A DNA stretch of 64,000 nt, taken from Aurantiacibacter marinus. GTDB taxonomy: Bacteria; Pseudomonadota; Alphaproteobacteria; Sphingomonadales; Sphingomonadaceae. The position numbers and the translations under genes are program-made. The notes under the pieces are model-generated. The model was not told the origin of the DNA. It was given only the letters and a program-made list of their open reading frames with translations, and searched no databases. Shown one piece after another: positions 36,726 to 45,727 of the stretch. The stretch is taken from assembly GCF_001021555.1 (NCBI RefSeq), contig NZ_LDCP01000001.1, forward strand, positions 310,001 through 374,000. The letters run 5' to 3'. Position 1 is the stretch's first letter; each line of letters opens with the position of its first letter.

Positions 36726-39372
36726 GGCTTCGGCTTACCTGTTCATGCGTGTCACGCGACAGACCCGGCGCTGCGGCAATCCGCTCGAGTTGCTCGCGCA
36801 TGAGGGCAGAGCGCCCCGGTTCAATACGGCGCCACTTGCCAAGCTGCGGCACGAACCGCGCTGCGGTTTGCGGATTGATCGGATCGAGTGCCAGAATGAA
36901 ATCGCCAATCATCCGGTATCCTTCGCCATCCTCGGCATGAAAGGCTTGGGGATTGTACGCCATCGCCATGAACAGGGAGCGCACCCGGTTCGGATTCTTC
37001 ATGGTGAAGTCCGGGTGGTCCGCCAGTGCCTTCACATGGGCAAGCGCCGCAGGATGCATAGACCCCGCTTGCAGCGCAAACCACTTGTCGATCACCAGTG
37101 CATTGCCTTTATAGCGATTGTAGAAATCAATCAGCTTGTTAGTCCGCTCAATCCCCTCCAGTCCGCACAGCACCATCATCGCGCCTTGGCGGTCCGTCAT
37201 ATTGTTGGCGCTGTCATATTGGGCGGCGGCCATTGTGGCGGCAAGATCAGGGTTGCCAGCGGCGAGATAGACCAGGGCCTGCGTCTTCACCTTGCGCGCC
37301 CCGCGCGCTTCGGCAGAAAGGCTGTAAGGCACCTGCGAGGCACGCTGATAGACTGCGGTGAATTCCGGCTCCAGCGCGCTGCCGATGGCGGCACGCAGGG
37401 ACTGGCGTTCCGCGTGGATGCGGCCCGGATCGGCAACCAGCATCGTTTCTGCAAGATAGCTCTCGCTTGGCAGCACCAGCAGTTCGCCGCGCATTGAGTC
37501 GTCGAGCGTATCATCTGCCAGCACAGCCGCGATGGCAGAGGTGATCGCTTGCCGCGCATCTTTGCGAGCGGCATCATCAAGCGATCCATCCACGGCATCC
37601 TTCAAATGACCGACGACCAGATCCTGCAACGCCTCATACCGGGCAAAGGGATCGTCATCACGCGCGGCAAGGAAAACCAGTTCATCGCTGCTGATATCCC
37701 GGTGGACAACGATAGGCGCGGAAAAGCCGCGATTGACCGAAAGAATCGGCGGCTTCGCGAATCCATCAAAGCTCAAGCTAACTTGAGCCTTGTCCAAGGT
37801 AATCAGTTGTTCACCACGGTGTTCCCCGGAATCCCTATCGAACAGCGCCAGCTTGATCGGAATGGGCATTGGCTGCTTGTCCGATTGGCCCGGCGTTGGC
37901 GGCACTTCTTGTGACAGGTGCAGCGTGGCGGTATCGCCTTCGTGTGTGAGCCTGACGGAGACTTTGGGCGTGCCCGCCTGCGAATACCAAAGGCGGAATT
38001 GCGTGAGATCGAGCCCCGCGCCATCCTCCATGGCTTTCACGAAATCCTCGCACGTCGCGGCCTCGCCATCGTGGCGATCAAAGTAGAGATCGGTGCCTTT
38101 GCGGAAAGCCTCTTCACCCGCCATCGTGCGGATCATGCGGATGACTTCAGCACCCTTGTTATAAATGGTGGCGGTGTAAAAATTGCTGATCTCGCGGAAG
38201 CTGTCAGGCCGGATCGGATGCGCCAGCGGGCCGCTGTCTTCCGGGAATTGCGCCCCGCGTAGCACCCGCACATCCTCGATCCGCTTGACCGGAGCGCTGC
38301 CCATATCCTGGCTGAACAATTGGTCGCGCAGGACGGTGAAACCTTCTTTCAGGCTGAGCTGGAACCAATCGCGGCAAGTGACGCGGTTGCCCGACCAATT
38401 GTGGAAATATTCATGCGCGATCACACCCTCGACCCCGTCGAAATCGACGTCTGTCGCAGTGTCTTCATCAGCCAGCACATATTTGGTGTTGAAGACGTTG
38501 AGACCCTTGTTCTCCATCGCGCCCATGTTGAAATCGCTGACGGCGACGATGTTGAACAGATCAAGGTCATATTCGCGCCCGAATGTCTCCTCGTCCCAGC
38601 GCATGCTCTTTTTCAGCGATTCCATAGCGTGACCGGTGCGGCCTTCGTCGCCTTCACGGACCCAGATATTCAGCGCGACTTCGCGGCCCGATACTGTGTT
38701 AAAGATGTCCGAATTGGCAATCAGATCGCCCGCGACCAGCGCGAACAGATAGCTCGGCTTGGGCCATGGGTCATGCCACTGCGCCCAATGCGTCCCGTCT
38801 TCGCCGTCTCCCTCAGCCTCGAGATTGCCGTTGGACAGCAGCACAGGGAATTGCGCCTTCGGCCCGCTCATCCGCACGCGGTAAACAGACAGGACATCGG
38901 GCCGGTCGGGGAAGAAGGTGATCCGGCGGAAGCCTTCCGCCTCGCACTGGGTACACAGCATTCCGCCCGAGGCGAAAAGGCCCATCAGCGCAGTATTCGC
39001 GGAAGGGTTGATCTTGGTCGTCACTTCGATCTGATGCGCATCACCCGGCAGGCTGACGATCAGATCATTGCCTTCCATCGACCAGCTGGTCGCCACTTCG
39101 CCGTCAATCTTGACCGTCAGCGGCTCCAGCCCGTCACCGTCGAGGTGGATCGTAGGAGACGCGTCGGCCTGCGGATTGCGTTCGACTGCCAGCACGGCGG
39201 TGACATGTGTTTCTTCCAGCCCAAGTGCGAAATCGAGCGAAACTTCCGGCACGCGCCACGCAAATGGCTTGTAATCGCTGCGCCGGATGACCGCAGGTTC
39301 ATGCGGGCTTTCTGCGGCGTCAGCCATTTCGGGATTGCCTTCGGGCGTCGATGGGGTGCGTGCAATGTCCAT
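36718..39372 (-). CDS. pepN: Aminopeptidase N (M1 family)
   Basis: 884-aa zinc aminopeptidase that removes N-terminal residues from peptides in the cytoplasm. Key residues are the exopeptidase motif GAMENKGLNVF and zinc motif HEYFHNWSGNRV followed by the distant Glu (LSLKEGFTVLRDQ). Other family markers are CTQCEAEGFRRITFFPDRPDV and FRLWYSQAGTP. The length agrees with E. coli PepN. The ATG at 39372 is kept; a second in-frame ATG 15 codons later is possible. It diverges from the SDR gene (52-bp gap) and is followed by pgeF. Confidence 0.96.
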   Translation of the reverse strand: MDIARTPSTPEGNPEMADAAESPHEPAVIRRSDYKPFAWRVPEVSLDFALGLEETHVTAVLAVERNPQADASPTIHLDGDGLEPLTVKIDGEVATSWSMEGNDLIVSLPGDAHQIEVTTKINPSANTALMGLFASGGMLCTQCEAEGFRRITFFPDRPDVLSVYRVRMSGPKAQFPVLLSNGNLEAEGDGEDGTHWAQWHDPWPKPSYLFALVAGDLIANSDIFNTVSGREVALNIWVREGDEGRTGHAMESLKKSMRWDEETFGREYDLDLFNIVAVSDFNMGAMENKGLNVFNTKYVLADEDTATDVDFDGVEGVIAHEYFHNWSGNRVTCRDWFQLSLKEGFTVLRDQLFSQDMGSAPVKRIEDVRVLRGAQFPEDSGPLAHPIRPDSFREISNFYTATIYNKGAEVIRMIRTMAGEEAFRKGTDLYFDRHDGEAATCEDFVKAMEDGAGLDLTQFRLWYSQAGTPKVSVRLTHEGDTATLHLSQEVPPTPGQSDKQPMPIPIKLALFDRDSGEHRGEQLITLDKAQVSLSFDGFAKPPILSVNRGFSAPIVVHRDISSDELVFLAARDDDPFARYEALQDLVVGHLKDAVDGSLDDAARKDARQAITSAIAAVLADDTLDDSMRGELLVLPSESYLAETMLVADPGRIHAERQSLRAAIGSALEPEFTAVYQRASQVPYSLSAEARGARKVKTQALVYLAAGNPDLAATMAAAQYDSANNMTDRQGAMMVLCGLEGIERTNKLIDFYNRYKGNALVIDKWFALQAGSMHPAALAHVKALADHPDFTMKNPNRVRSLFMAMAYNPQAFHAEDGEGYRMIGDFILALDPINPQTAARFVPQLGKWRRIEPGRSALMREQLERIAAAPGLSRDTHEQVSRSLG

Positions 39373-39424
39373 GAGCGGAATTTGGGTCCTTATCTTCGGG
39401 GTGTCGAGTCGCTAAACGCACGAC

Positions 39425-40201
39425 ATGGCACATCTGTTCATTTTCGGTCTCGGCTACACGGCAAAACGGATCAAGGCGCAAGCGGAAGCGCTCGGCTGGC
39501 AGGTTTCCGCCACGGGCAGTGACGGGGATGTCGGTTTTGACGATCCCGCACATGTCACCGAACATATTGCGCGGGCCGCATATATCCTCTCCTCGGTCCC
39601 GCCAGCGGATGACAGCGATCCTGTGTTGGATGCGTATGCCGAAAGCCTGAACGGCAAGCGGCTTGGATATCTGTCTTCAACAGGCGTCTACGGAGACACA
39701 CAGGGTGCCTGGGTAGATGAAAGCGCCCCCACCGGCACCGGACGCCGCACGGCGCGGGCAGAGGCTGATGCGCGCTGGCTGGACCATGGCGCACAGGTGT
39801 TCCGCCTGCCTGGCATTTACGGCCCGGGCCGCAACCCGTTCGACCGCGTTCGCAGCGGCAAGGCCCACCGGATCGATTTACCCGGGCAGGTTTTCAGCCG
39901 GGTGCATGTGGAGGACATCGCCACCGGCGTCATGGCTGCGATGACCGGCGAAGCTCCGGCGGGCGCATATAATCTCGGCGATGATTTGCCGTGCAGCCAG
40001 AACGAAGTGATCGAGGAGGCCTGCCGTCTGCTGGGCCAGGAGCCGCCGCCGCTGCAAACGATGGATGAGGCCGGCCTTTCCCCGATGGCGCGCGGCTTTT
40101 ATGCAGAAAATCGCCGGGTCGCGAATGGCAAGGCGAAGCGGGTGCTTGGCTGGCAACCGAATTACCCGACTTACCGAGAAGGTCTTATTTCTCTGCTTTA
40201 G
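39425..40201 (+). CDS. NAD(P)-dependent SDR, nucleotide-sugar-epimerase-like (YeeZ type)
   Basis: 258 aa. It opens with HLFIFGLGYTAKRI (dinucleotide-binding Gly motif), carries YLSSTGVYGDTQGAW and RLPGIYGPGRNPFDRV, typical of the extended SDR/epimerase fold, and ends with a substrate-binding region (AYNLGDDLPCSQNEVIEEAC). The catalytic Tyr may lie in STGVYG, and no YxxxK pair is seen after it, so activity as a true epimerase is doubtful. This matches the YeeZ-like group of unknown substrate. The stop overlaps the end of the convergent EamA gene by 17 bp. Confidence 0.82.
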   Translation: MAHLFIFGLGYTAKRIKAQAEALGWQVSATGSDGDVGFDDPAHVTEHIARAAYILSSVPPADDSDPVLDAYAESLNGKRLGYLSSTGVYGDTQGAWVDESAPTGTGRRTARAEADARWLDHGAQVFRLPGIYGPGRNPFDRVRSGKAHRIDLPGQVFSRVHVEDIATGVMAAMTGEAPAGAYNLGDDLPCSQNEVIEEACRLLGQEPPPLQTMDEAGLSPMARGFYAENRRVANGKAKRVLGWQPNYPTYREGLISLL

Positions 40202-41114
40202 GCGTTCGTGCCCGCAGCGCGAGCACCATGCCGGCTACGGCCAGAACCATCCCGCTCCCCGTCAACCATGTCCATTTGTATCCTTCGAACAGCGTAGAGA
40301 TCAACATCGCCACAGAAATGGTGAGGATCGAATTATAGGCCGTTCGTCCCGCGCCAATCTCGCGCACCAGATTGTAATGCAGCGGGAAGGTCACAACCGA
40401 TCCGATCAGCGCCAGATAGACAATGCCCGCCCAATATTCATGGCCGCTCGGCACAGGCGGCGGACCTGCTGTCAGCCAGGCAAACCCCAAATCGAAGATG
40501 GTGCCATATAGCATCGCCCAGGCGAGCAGGCTGACCATCGGCACAGCGCGCCCGGTGGGATTGGCTTGAATCACATTGGCGACAGAGGCAGCGATGATGC
40601 CCGCCAGCGCCAGCCCGATACCCAGCGCAACATTGCCGCCGATAACGCCCGCGTCGGGATTGGCGCGCCATTCATGGACTAGCAGAAAAAGCACGCCGAC
40701 AATCGCGACTGCGCTACCCAGCAAGAATCCGCCCTTAACCTGTTCACCCAGGACAAATCGAGCAATCAGAGCATTGGGCACCATAAGCAGGCCGAACATC
40801 ATCGCGACGATGCCCGAAGTTACATACAATTCCGCGTTGTAAACAAACAGGAAATTTCCGCTGAATTGAAAGATACCGACCAGCATCGCAAGTTTGTGTT
40901 CGGCTGGAACCAGGCGCAGGCGGCGCTTCATCAGCAGCGCGACAAGGAACAGCGCAGGCGTCGCCAGCGCAAACCGGTAAAACACCGACCACGCCGCAGG
41001 AACGCCGTCGATTTGTCCGGTGATGACGAACCAGGTCGATCCCCAGATCGTGCCGGTCAGCACGAAAGGGACGATCACCCGCCAGGTCAGCATATTGGTG
41101 TGGGCCGTACTCAC
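40185..41114 (-). CDS. EamA/DMT-superfamily permease
   Basis: 309 aa with about 10 membrane helices in two repeated halves (EamA domains, roughly residues 14-150 and 165-300), for example GTIWGSTWFVITGQIDGVPAA in the first. The start is GTG at 41114, overlapping the stop of the aldolase gene (GTGA). These proteins export amino acids or other small metabolites; the linked threonine-aldolase-like enzyme hints at an amino-acid substrate, but this is inference. The 3' end overlaps the convergent SDR gene by 17 bp. Confidence 0.88.
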   Translation of the reverse strand: MSTAHTNMLTWRVIVPFVLTGTIWGSTWFVITGQIDGVPAAWSVFYRFALATPALFLVALLMKRRLRLVPAEHKLAMLVGIFQFSGNFLFVYNAELYVTSGIVAMMFGLLMVPNALIARFVLGEQVKGGFLLGSAVAIVGVLFLLVHEWRANPDAGVIGGNVALGIGLALAGIIAASVANVIQANPTGRAVPMVSLLAWAMLYGTIFDLGFAWLTAGPPPVPSGHEYWAGIVYLALIGSVVTFPLHYNLVREIGAGRTAYNSILTISVAMLISTLFEGYKWTWLTGSGMVLAVAGMVLALRARTPKAEK

Positions 41115-42106
41115 AGCGAGGCGATGGCCTTGCCCAAAGCGTGCGCATCGGCGGGATCGCTCGCCCAGCTGGTGACGAGGCGGATGCAGGTATCGCCCCA
41201 GTCATAAAATGCGAAACCCTGCGCCCGCAGTGCTGCGCGCTCCTCCGCATTCATCTGCACAAACAATTCATTGATCTGCGCCGGATGCACCAGACGTTCC
41301 GCCGCGCCGTCTGCAATGATAGCTGCGGCAGCATTGGCGGCACGGGCATTTTCCAGCCATAGATCATCGTCCAGCATGGCCAGCACCTGGGCAGCAAGAT
41401 AGCGGCCTTTGCTTTGTAAATGACCGGCACGCTTGCGCCGCCAGCGGACGAGTTCCGCTTTTTCAGGGTCGAAGAATACGATGGCCTCTGCGCCCATCCC
41501 GCCGTTCTTCACAAAGCCGAAGCTGAGCGCATCCACCGGTCCCGCAGCTTCCGCCGCAGAGCATTCCAGATGCGCCGCTGCATTGGCAAAACGCGCGCCG
41601 TCCATATGCAGGCCAAGATCATGCTCGCGCGCCAGACCGGCAATCGCAGAGATTTCTTCAGGACGGTAGGTGAGGCCATATTCGCTCGCCTGCGTGATCG
41701 AGATCGCGTGCGCTGGCACCTGGTGCACGCCGCGCGTGATCCCGCCGAGCACATCGGCAATCCCGCCGGGCGTCAGCTTCGCGCCTTCGCCTTTCGCCAG
41801 CAGCAGCTTTGCGCCGTGGAGGTAGAAACCGGGCGCGCCGCATTCGTCCATTTCGATATGTGCTTCTTCGTGACAGATCACGCCGCCATGCGGTTGCACC
41901 ATCGTCGCCAGCGCCAGACAATTCGCCGCCGTGCCCGTTGCCACCCACAGTGCCGCACACTCGCGCCCGAACAGAGCAGAAAAGCGCGCGTTCAGCTCCC
42001 GGCTGAGTGCATCGGTATCATACGGCGTATCGGCACCGTCGGCGGCGCGCATCGCGTTCCAGACGCGGGGGTGCACCGGGGCGGCATTGTCTGACAAGAA
42101 CTGCAT
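41111..42106 (-). CDS. Low-specificity L-threonine aldolase-like PLP enzyme
   Basis: 331 aa, fold-type I PLP lyase. The PLP-binding lysine is in DALSFGFVKNGGMGAEAIVF; that KNG motif is like the Pseudomonas low-specificity aldolase/phenylserine aldolase branch, as opposed to the SKGLGAP type. The N-terminus MQFLSDNAAPVHPRVWNAM and the DMDGARFANA stretch (LGLHMDGARFANAAAHL) support this. It cleaves beta-hydroxy amino acids such as L-threonine/allo-threonine to glycine and an aldehyde. The start at 42106 matches the family; a start at 42127 would add 7 residues. The EamA gene follows with 4-bp overlap. Confidence 0.88.
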   Translation of the reverse strand: MQFLSDNAAPVHPRVWNAMRAADGADTPYDTDALSRELNARFSALFGRECAALWVATGTAANCLALATMVQPHGGVICHEEAHIEMDECGAPGFYLHGAKLLLAKGEGAKLTPGGIADVLGGITRGVHQVPAHAISITQASEYGLTYRPEEISAIAGLAREHDLGLHMDGARFANAAAHLECSAAEAAGPVDALSFGFVKNGGMGAEAIVFFDPEKAELVRWRRKRAGHLQSKGRYLAAQVLAMLDDDLWLENARAANAAAAIIADGAAERLVHPAQINELFVQMNAEERAALRAQGFAFYDWGDTCIRLVTSWASDPADAHALGKAIASL

Positions 42107-42156
42107 CGCGGAACGCCATGGCCCCACCGTCCGTTTGGCGCAAGAAGGAGTAATTC

Positions 42157-42459
42157 ATGCCGACTATTGAAATCACAAAAACAAACGAGACCACCCACGG
42201 CGCTTACCGCACCGATGTAGAGGGCACCGACGTAAAAGCAGAGCTGACATGGAAGGCCCGCGGAAACGCGCGGATTGCCGATCACACCTTCACCCCGCCG
42301 GAGGCGCGCGGACAGGGAATTGCGCAAAAACTGGTCGAAGCAATGATAGACGATGCACGCACCGAAGGCTTCACCATCGTGCCGCAATGCCCCTACGTCG
42401 CGGCGCTGTTTCGCAAGAATCCGGGATGGGCCGATTTGCGCGCCGATACCCCTGGTTAA
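42157..42459 (+). CDS. Short GNAT-family N-acetyltransferase (YjdJ/NATD1-like)
   Basis: 100 aa. The acetyl-CoA-binding loop appears as EARGQGIAQKLVEAMIDDAR (about residues 49-68), then FTIVPQCPYVAALFRKNPGWADL, which matches the small YjdJ/NATD1-like acetyltransferases (~95-100 aa) of the Gcn5 superfamily. The acceptor is unknown. Divergent from the aldolase gene. The 222 bp after it to the PRC gene contain no gene; a short CCCCGG-TATTT-CCCGGG-like hairpin is seen near 42564. Confidence 0.88.
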   Translation: MPTIEITKTNETTHGAYRTDVEGTDVKAELTWKARGNARIADHTFTPPEARGQGIAQKLVEAMIDDARTEGFTIVPQCPYVAALFRKNPGWADLRADTPG

Positions 42460-42681
42460 AATACAAATATCGGGAAAATCAGGATTTTCTCGGAACGATC
42501 AGCGCTGTCGGCCATTGGTATATTGAACACGCCGATGACGTCGACAGACGCTGGCAACCCCGCTCCCCGGTATTTCCCGGGTTGAGCACCTCCCTAAGAA
42601 CGGAGACGAGTCGGGCTCGCCAAGACACCAAGCATCCATTCAGGATCGCGTCCGTCACCGGCCAAGCAGGAGATCATTTTT

Positions 42682-43116
42682 ATGACTCAGCAAACACTTC
42701 AAAACCGCACCGATTTCACCCAGGCAGAACTTGACCGCCGCGCACAGTTTGACCGTTCGCGTCCATTGGAGCGCGACGAAACAAGCACGTTGATTTCATC
42801 CGACAAGGTCGAAGGCACGAAGGTATTTTCGACGGACGGGGATGAACTTGGCCGGATCGAACATCTGATGCTGGGGAAGCGTTCAGGCCGGATCGAATAT
42901 TCGGTAATGAGCTTTGGCGGATTTCTCGGGATGAACGAAAGTTACTTTCCGATCCCGTGGGACGCACTGGACTATGACACAGAACGCGATGGCTATGTCG
43001 TCAATATCGAGAAGTCGCGGCTCAAGGAGGCACCAACGTTTGCGAAGGGTGTGCAGCCCGTATTCGACGAACAGTTCGGGCGCACCGTGTACGCATATTA
43101 TGGCGTAATGTACTGA
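42682..43116 (+). CDS. PRC-barrel domain protein
   Basis: 144 aa, AGGAG ribosome site and ATG at 42682. After a hydrophilic N-terminal 35 residues, a PRC-barrel runs from about residue 38 to 110: LISSDKVEGTKVFSTDGDELGRIEHLML, then IEYSVMSFGGFLGMNESYFPIPWDALDY. The C-terminal segment carries YAYYGVMY. PRC-barrels occur in RimM, photosynthetic reaction-centre H subunits and stress proteins; this free-standing type is common in sphingomonads and of unknown role. Terminator at 43182. Confidence 0.88.
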   Translation: MTQQTLQNRTDFTQAELDRRAQFDRSRPLERDETSTLISSDKVEGTKVFSTDGDELGRIEHLMLGKRSGRIEYSVMSFGGFLGMNESYFPIPWDALDYDTERDGYVVNIEKSRLKEAPTFAKGVQPVFDEQFGRTVYAYYGVMY

Positions 43117-43181
43117 CCTGAATAACGCATCCAAATTTGAACACGCCTACTAGGCGTTGACAAACACCTCGCTAAGATCAG

Positions 43182-43210
43182 GGGCTCCGGCGATTACCGG
43201 GGCCCTTTTT
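43182..43210 (+). terminator. Rho-independent terminator after the PRC-barrel gene
   Basis: 9-bp stem GGGCTCCGG/CCGGGGCCC (one G-T pair), 6-nt loop, then five T, 65 bp after the stop. The A-free opposite flank makes it mainly a plus-strand terminator. Confidence 0.8.
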
Positions 43211-43237
43211 CTATGTTCATTGCAGATTGTCTGCGAC

Positions 43238-44854
43238 CTATCTCGGCAGTTGCGCGTAATCGACCGAGGCGATGGAGCCAAGCACGGCCGCGCGCAGCTT
43301 GCGGGCATCTTCCAGCGCCAATCCATCGAAGGAAAAGCGCCCGCCCGCCATGCCAAAGTGCAGCCGGCAATAGCCGCGCCATTTGGCCAGCGGACCTTGC
43401 GAAATTTCGACCGAATGTAATTTGACGCGATTCGCAATCTTGACCTGCGGAGCCAGCCAGCCGCGCCGTGACAGAACCTGGGCTGGATCAAGGGCGTGAC
43501 GGTCATAGCGCCACAGAAAATATCCGCGCACAACAATCAGCACGATAATGGCGACCACGGCGCCCGCAATCACAAACATGCCCGGCTCAAGCTGGCCTGC
43601 CGATGTGCCCGCAGCGGTGAACACGAGAATTCCGATCACGGTGACGAAAAGGGCTGCGATCAGCGTGCGATCGAAATAGTAATTCGGGCTGGGCCGCCGC
43701 CATTCTTCGGCTCCGTCCGGCAATTCGAAGCCGGCTTCACGTGCGATCGGCGCGATCTCGTACATTTTGGCAAATGGCGCGACCTCGTGATTGGCTTTGC
43801 CGGAATCCTGTGCAAGGCTGATGAAACTAAGCCCGTGCCAACCGAAGCGGCGGCGGATAATGCCGGTCGACACGACCAGAGCCTGCACCCGGTGGACGGG
43901 CATCACAACGTCGGTTTTGGTCAATAGGCCGCGGCGGCGGCGGAAGCCCTTGGCGGTGCGGTCCAGCCGGAATTCCCAATCGCGCACGAAAGTCTTGGCA
44001 ATGCCGCTGAGCATGCCAACCACTACGACTGTCAGCACGAGATACAGAATACCGATGATCCGCGCGGCCATATCCATGCCGCCGATATATTTGCCCGCCT
44101 CGAAATATCCTTCGTCCTGAATATAGCGCTCCGCATAATCCCACACGTCAAACGGCAGCAGAAATTCCAGCTGCTGCACTGCGCCAAGGATCACGGCGAA
44201 AATGACCAGGGAAAAGCTGAACAGGCCGAAGGTCAGCAGCCGTCCAGTGCCCATCGCAAACAAGAGCCTGCCTTCTGGCTGAAGCGCTGTCCGCGTTTCC
44301 GCTTCACCGGCGGCATCAGGCTTTGCCGCGGCGGCGCCCTCATCCGCGCCTTCAACCAGCGCGCGCACGGTTTCACGCAGGCGTTCACCCTCTGCCTCCG
44401 TCACCAGCGAAAGCTTCAGTTCCTCCTTACCGCCAGCGCCGGTTTCAAATTTGACTTCAACCAGGCCGAGCAGGCGCGCGATCAGCTTTTGCTCAAGGCT
44501 GACGTCCTGAATACGCTCATACGGAACAGAGCGTGCAGAGCGGCTGATAATGCCCTGTTCCAGCCGCACGTCGCTGGTTCCAATGCGATAACGCAGGCGA
44601 TACCAGCCGAGCCACGCAGGCACGATATTGGCTGCAATGATGAGCAGCAGAATGGGCACCGCATAGGCGGAAACCTGGCCCAGCATTTCCCGCTGGCTTG
44701 CCGCACCAAACAGGACAACGCCGGCCGGAATAATCGCACTCCCCAGCATGCGCACGCCTTGCGCTGCGATGGTCAGCGGGCTGACGCGTCGCCATTCGCC
44801 GAGCTCGATCTCACCGGTTTCCGCTTCGGATTCAGCGCTCAATTGATCGTTCAC
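43238..44854 (-). CDS. Bacterial PH-domain membrane protein (YdbT-like)
   Basis: 538 aa with a repeating pattern of paired membrane helices and bPH2 (DUF304) domains: helices near residues 35-75, a PH domain RYRIGTSDVRLEQGIISRSARSVPYERIQDV-type around 88-165, a second helix pair near 200-270, PH domain near RRGLLTKTDVVMPVHRVQAL, another pair near 395-445, and a third PH domain from VLSRRGWLAPQVKIAN. This matches YdbT of Bacillus, which with YdbS contributes to resistance to some bacteriocins; its role here is unknown. GTG start at 44854 overlaps the 3' end of the next gene. Confidence 0.9.
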   Translation of the reverse strand: MNDQLSAESEAETGEIELGEWRRVSPLTIAAQGVRMLGSAIIPAGVVLFGAASQREMLGQVSAYAVPILLLIIAANIVPAWLGWYRLRYRIGTSDVRLEQGIISRSARSVPYERIQDVSLEQKLIARLLGLVEVKFETGAGGKEELKLSLVTEAEGERLRETVRALVEGADEGAAAAKPDAAGEAETRTALQPEGRLLFAMGTGRLLTFGLFSFSLVIFAVILGAVQQLEFLLPFDVWDYAERYIQDEGYFEAGKYIGGMDMAARIIGILYLVLTVVVVGMLSGIAKTFVRDWEFRLDRTAKGFRRRRGLLTKTDVVMPVHRVQALVVSTGIIRRRFGWHGLSFISLAQDSGKANHEVAPFAKMYEIAPIAREAGFELPDGAEEWRRPSPNYYFDRTLIAALFVTVIGILVFTAAGTSAGQLEPGMFVIAGAVVAIIVLIVVRGYFLWRYDRHALDPAQVLSRRGWLAPQVKIANRVKLHSVEISQGPLAKWRGYCRLHFGMAGGRFSFDGLALEDARKLRAAVLGSIASVDYAQLPR

Positions 44855-45315
44855 AGGGATTCGCGCTTCACATGCTGGCGAATATCTTCACGCATTGCCT
44901 TGGCATCATCGAAAGGCAGCCCCGGCAGCGTAACGGAGGCGTTGTGCGTGCCAGCCGTGTGCAGAATAAGCCGCGCGATACCAAAGGCGCGCTCCAGCGG
45001 GCCTTGCTCTACATCGAGATGCTGCACCCGGCTGAACGGCACCACGGTATCAGCATGAAACATCACGCCCTTCACCACCCGCAGCCGGTCTGCAGCCATG
45101 TGATAACCGCGCGAGCGGTAGCGTTTCATCGGCAGGACACCGATCAGCAGAATGGCAAGAATCAGGACCGGAATACCCGGTGCCCACGCAGGCACGACCT
45201 CGGCAAAAGAAAGCACGCCAGCGCCAATTATGAACGGAAGCGTCGTCAGCAACCCCTCGATTCGCATGACAGTGGTGTAGCTGGGGTCGAGCTGTGTGAG
45301 AGGTTCTGCATCCAT
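44851..45315 (-). CDS. Bacterial PH-domain membrane protein (YdbS-like)
   Basis: 154 aa: two membrane helices near residues 22-60 (FIIGAGVLSFAEVVPAWAPGIPVLILAILLIG) and one bPH2 domain (SRGYHMAADRLRVVKGVMFHADTVVPFSRVQHLDV). It is the small partner of the YdbT-like gene, ending 4 bp inside it (GTGA overlap), an arrangement also seen for ydbS-ydbT. The start at 45315 is the first of the pair's transcription unit. Upstream lies a copy of the hairpin repeat. Confidence 0.9.
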   Translation of the reverse strand: MDAEPLTQLDPSYTTVMRIEGLLTTLPFIIGAGVLSFAEVVPAWAPGIPVLILAILLIGVLPMKRYRSRGYHMAADRLRVVKGVMFHADTVVPFSRVQHLDVEQGPLERAFGIARLILHTAGTHNASVTLPGLPFDDAKAMREDIRQHVKRESL

Positions 45316-45375
45316 GGGTGGTTTATTGGCACAACACGCTCATTTTACAAACCTCAATCGGGGATGGTTTTTGTC

Positions 45376-45633
45376 TCATGAACCCGCATCCGCGGGTTCG
45401 TCCTCCCGGCTGTTCCCTCCGCGTCGCTGCGGGGCCGGTCCGGGCGGCCGTTCGGCCTTTGTCGGTCGCTGGTAGCGACGGAGCTCAGATCCGACTTTCA
45501 AGTTCAGTGCTGGGATCGTTGCCGACTAGGCAGCGACAAAGCGCGAATGCGCGCGCGCAGGCACACCGTAATGAAGGCGAAGCCGAATGTAGGGATCAGT
45601 GCCGAGGACGAAGCCGCGGATGCGGCTTCATGA
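45376..45633. repeat. Full copy of the hairpin-bounded repeat element, beside tRNA-Thr
   Basis: 258 bp with 30-bp terminal inverted repeats (left TCATGAACCCGCATCCGCGG..., right its near-complement) differing at only two positions. Each terminus is itself a hairpin: GAACCCGC-ATCC-GCGGGTTC on the left and GAAGCCGC-GGAT-GCGGCTTC on the right. The two differences between termini compensate each other inside the hairpin (C-G versus G-C). Inside are further hairpins: GTCGCT-GGT-AGCGAC and GTTGCC-GACTA-GGCAGC. No open frame is gene-like. The right end is 8 nt from the tRNA-Thr CCA. Confidence 0.8.
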
Positions 45634-45641
45634 AACGAGTA

Positions 45642-45716
45642 TGGTGCCACGAGAGAGAATCGAACTCTCGGCCTCACCCTTACCAAGGGTGCGCTCTACC
45701 ACTGAGCTACCGCGGC
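45642..45716 (-). tRNA. tRNA-Thr (GGU)
   Basis: Minus-strand cloverleaf: acceptor GCCGCGG with TCGTGGC, D-arm GCTCAGTGGTAGAGC, anticodon stem ACCCT/AGGGT with loop TGGTA-type (anticodon GGT), T-arm GAGAGTTCGATTCTCTC, discriminator A and encoded CCA (45642-45644). 75 nt with CCA. Promoter at 45728-45764. Confidence 0.97.
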
Positions 45717-45727
45717 TAACCGAAACA

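Noticed and set aside
38320-39522. 400-codon plus-strand frame opposite pepN and the start of the SDR
   Set aside because: Antisense of aminopeptidase N, arginine/histidine-rich, no domain.
42460-42681. Small gene or regulatory RNA between the GNAT and PRC genes
   Set aside because: No convincing start and ribosome site before a frame, and only a short hairpin; no reason to call an RNA.
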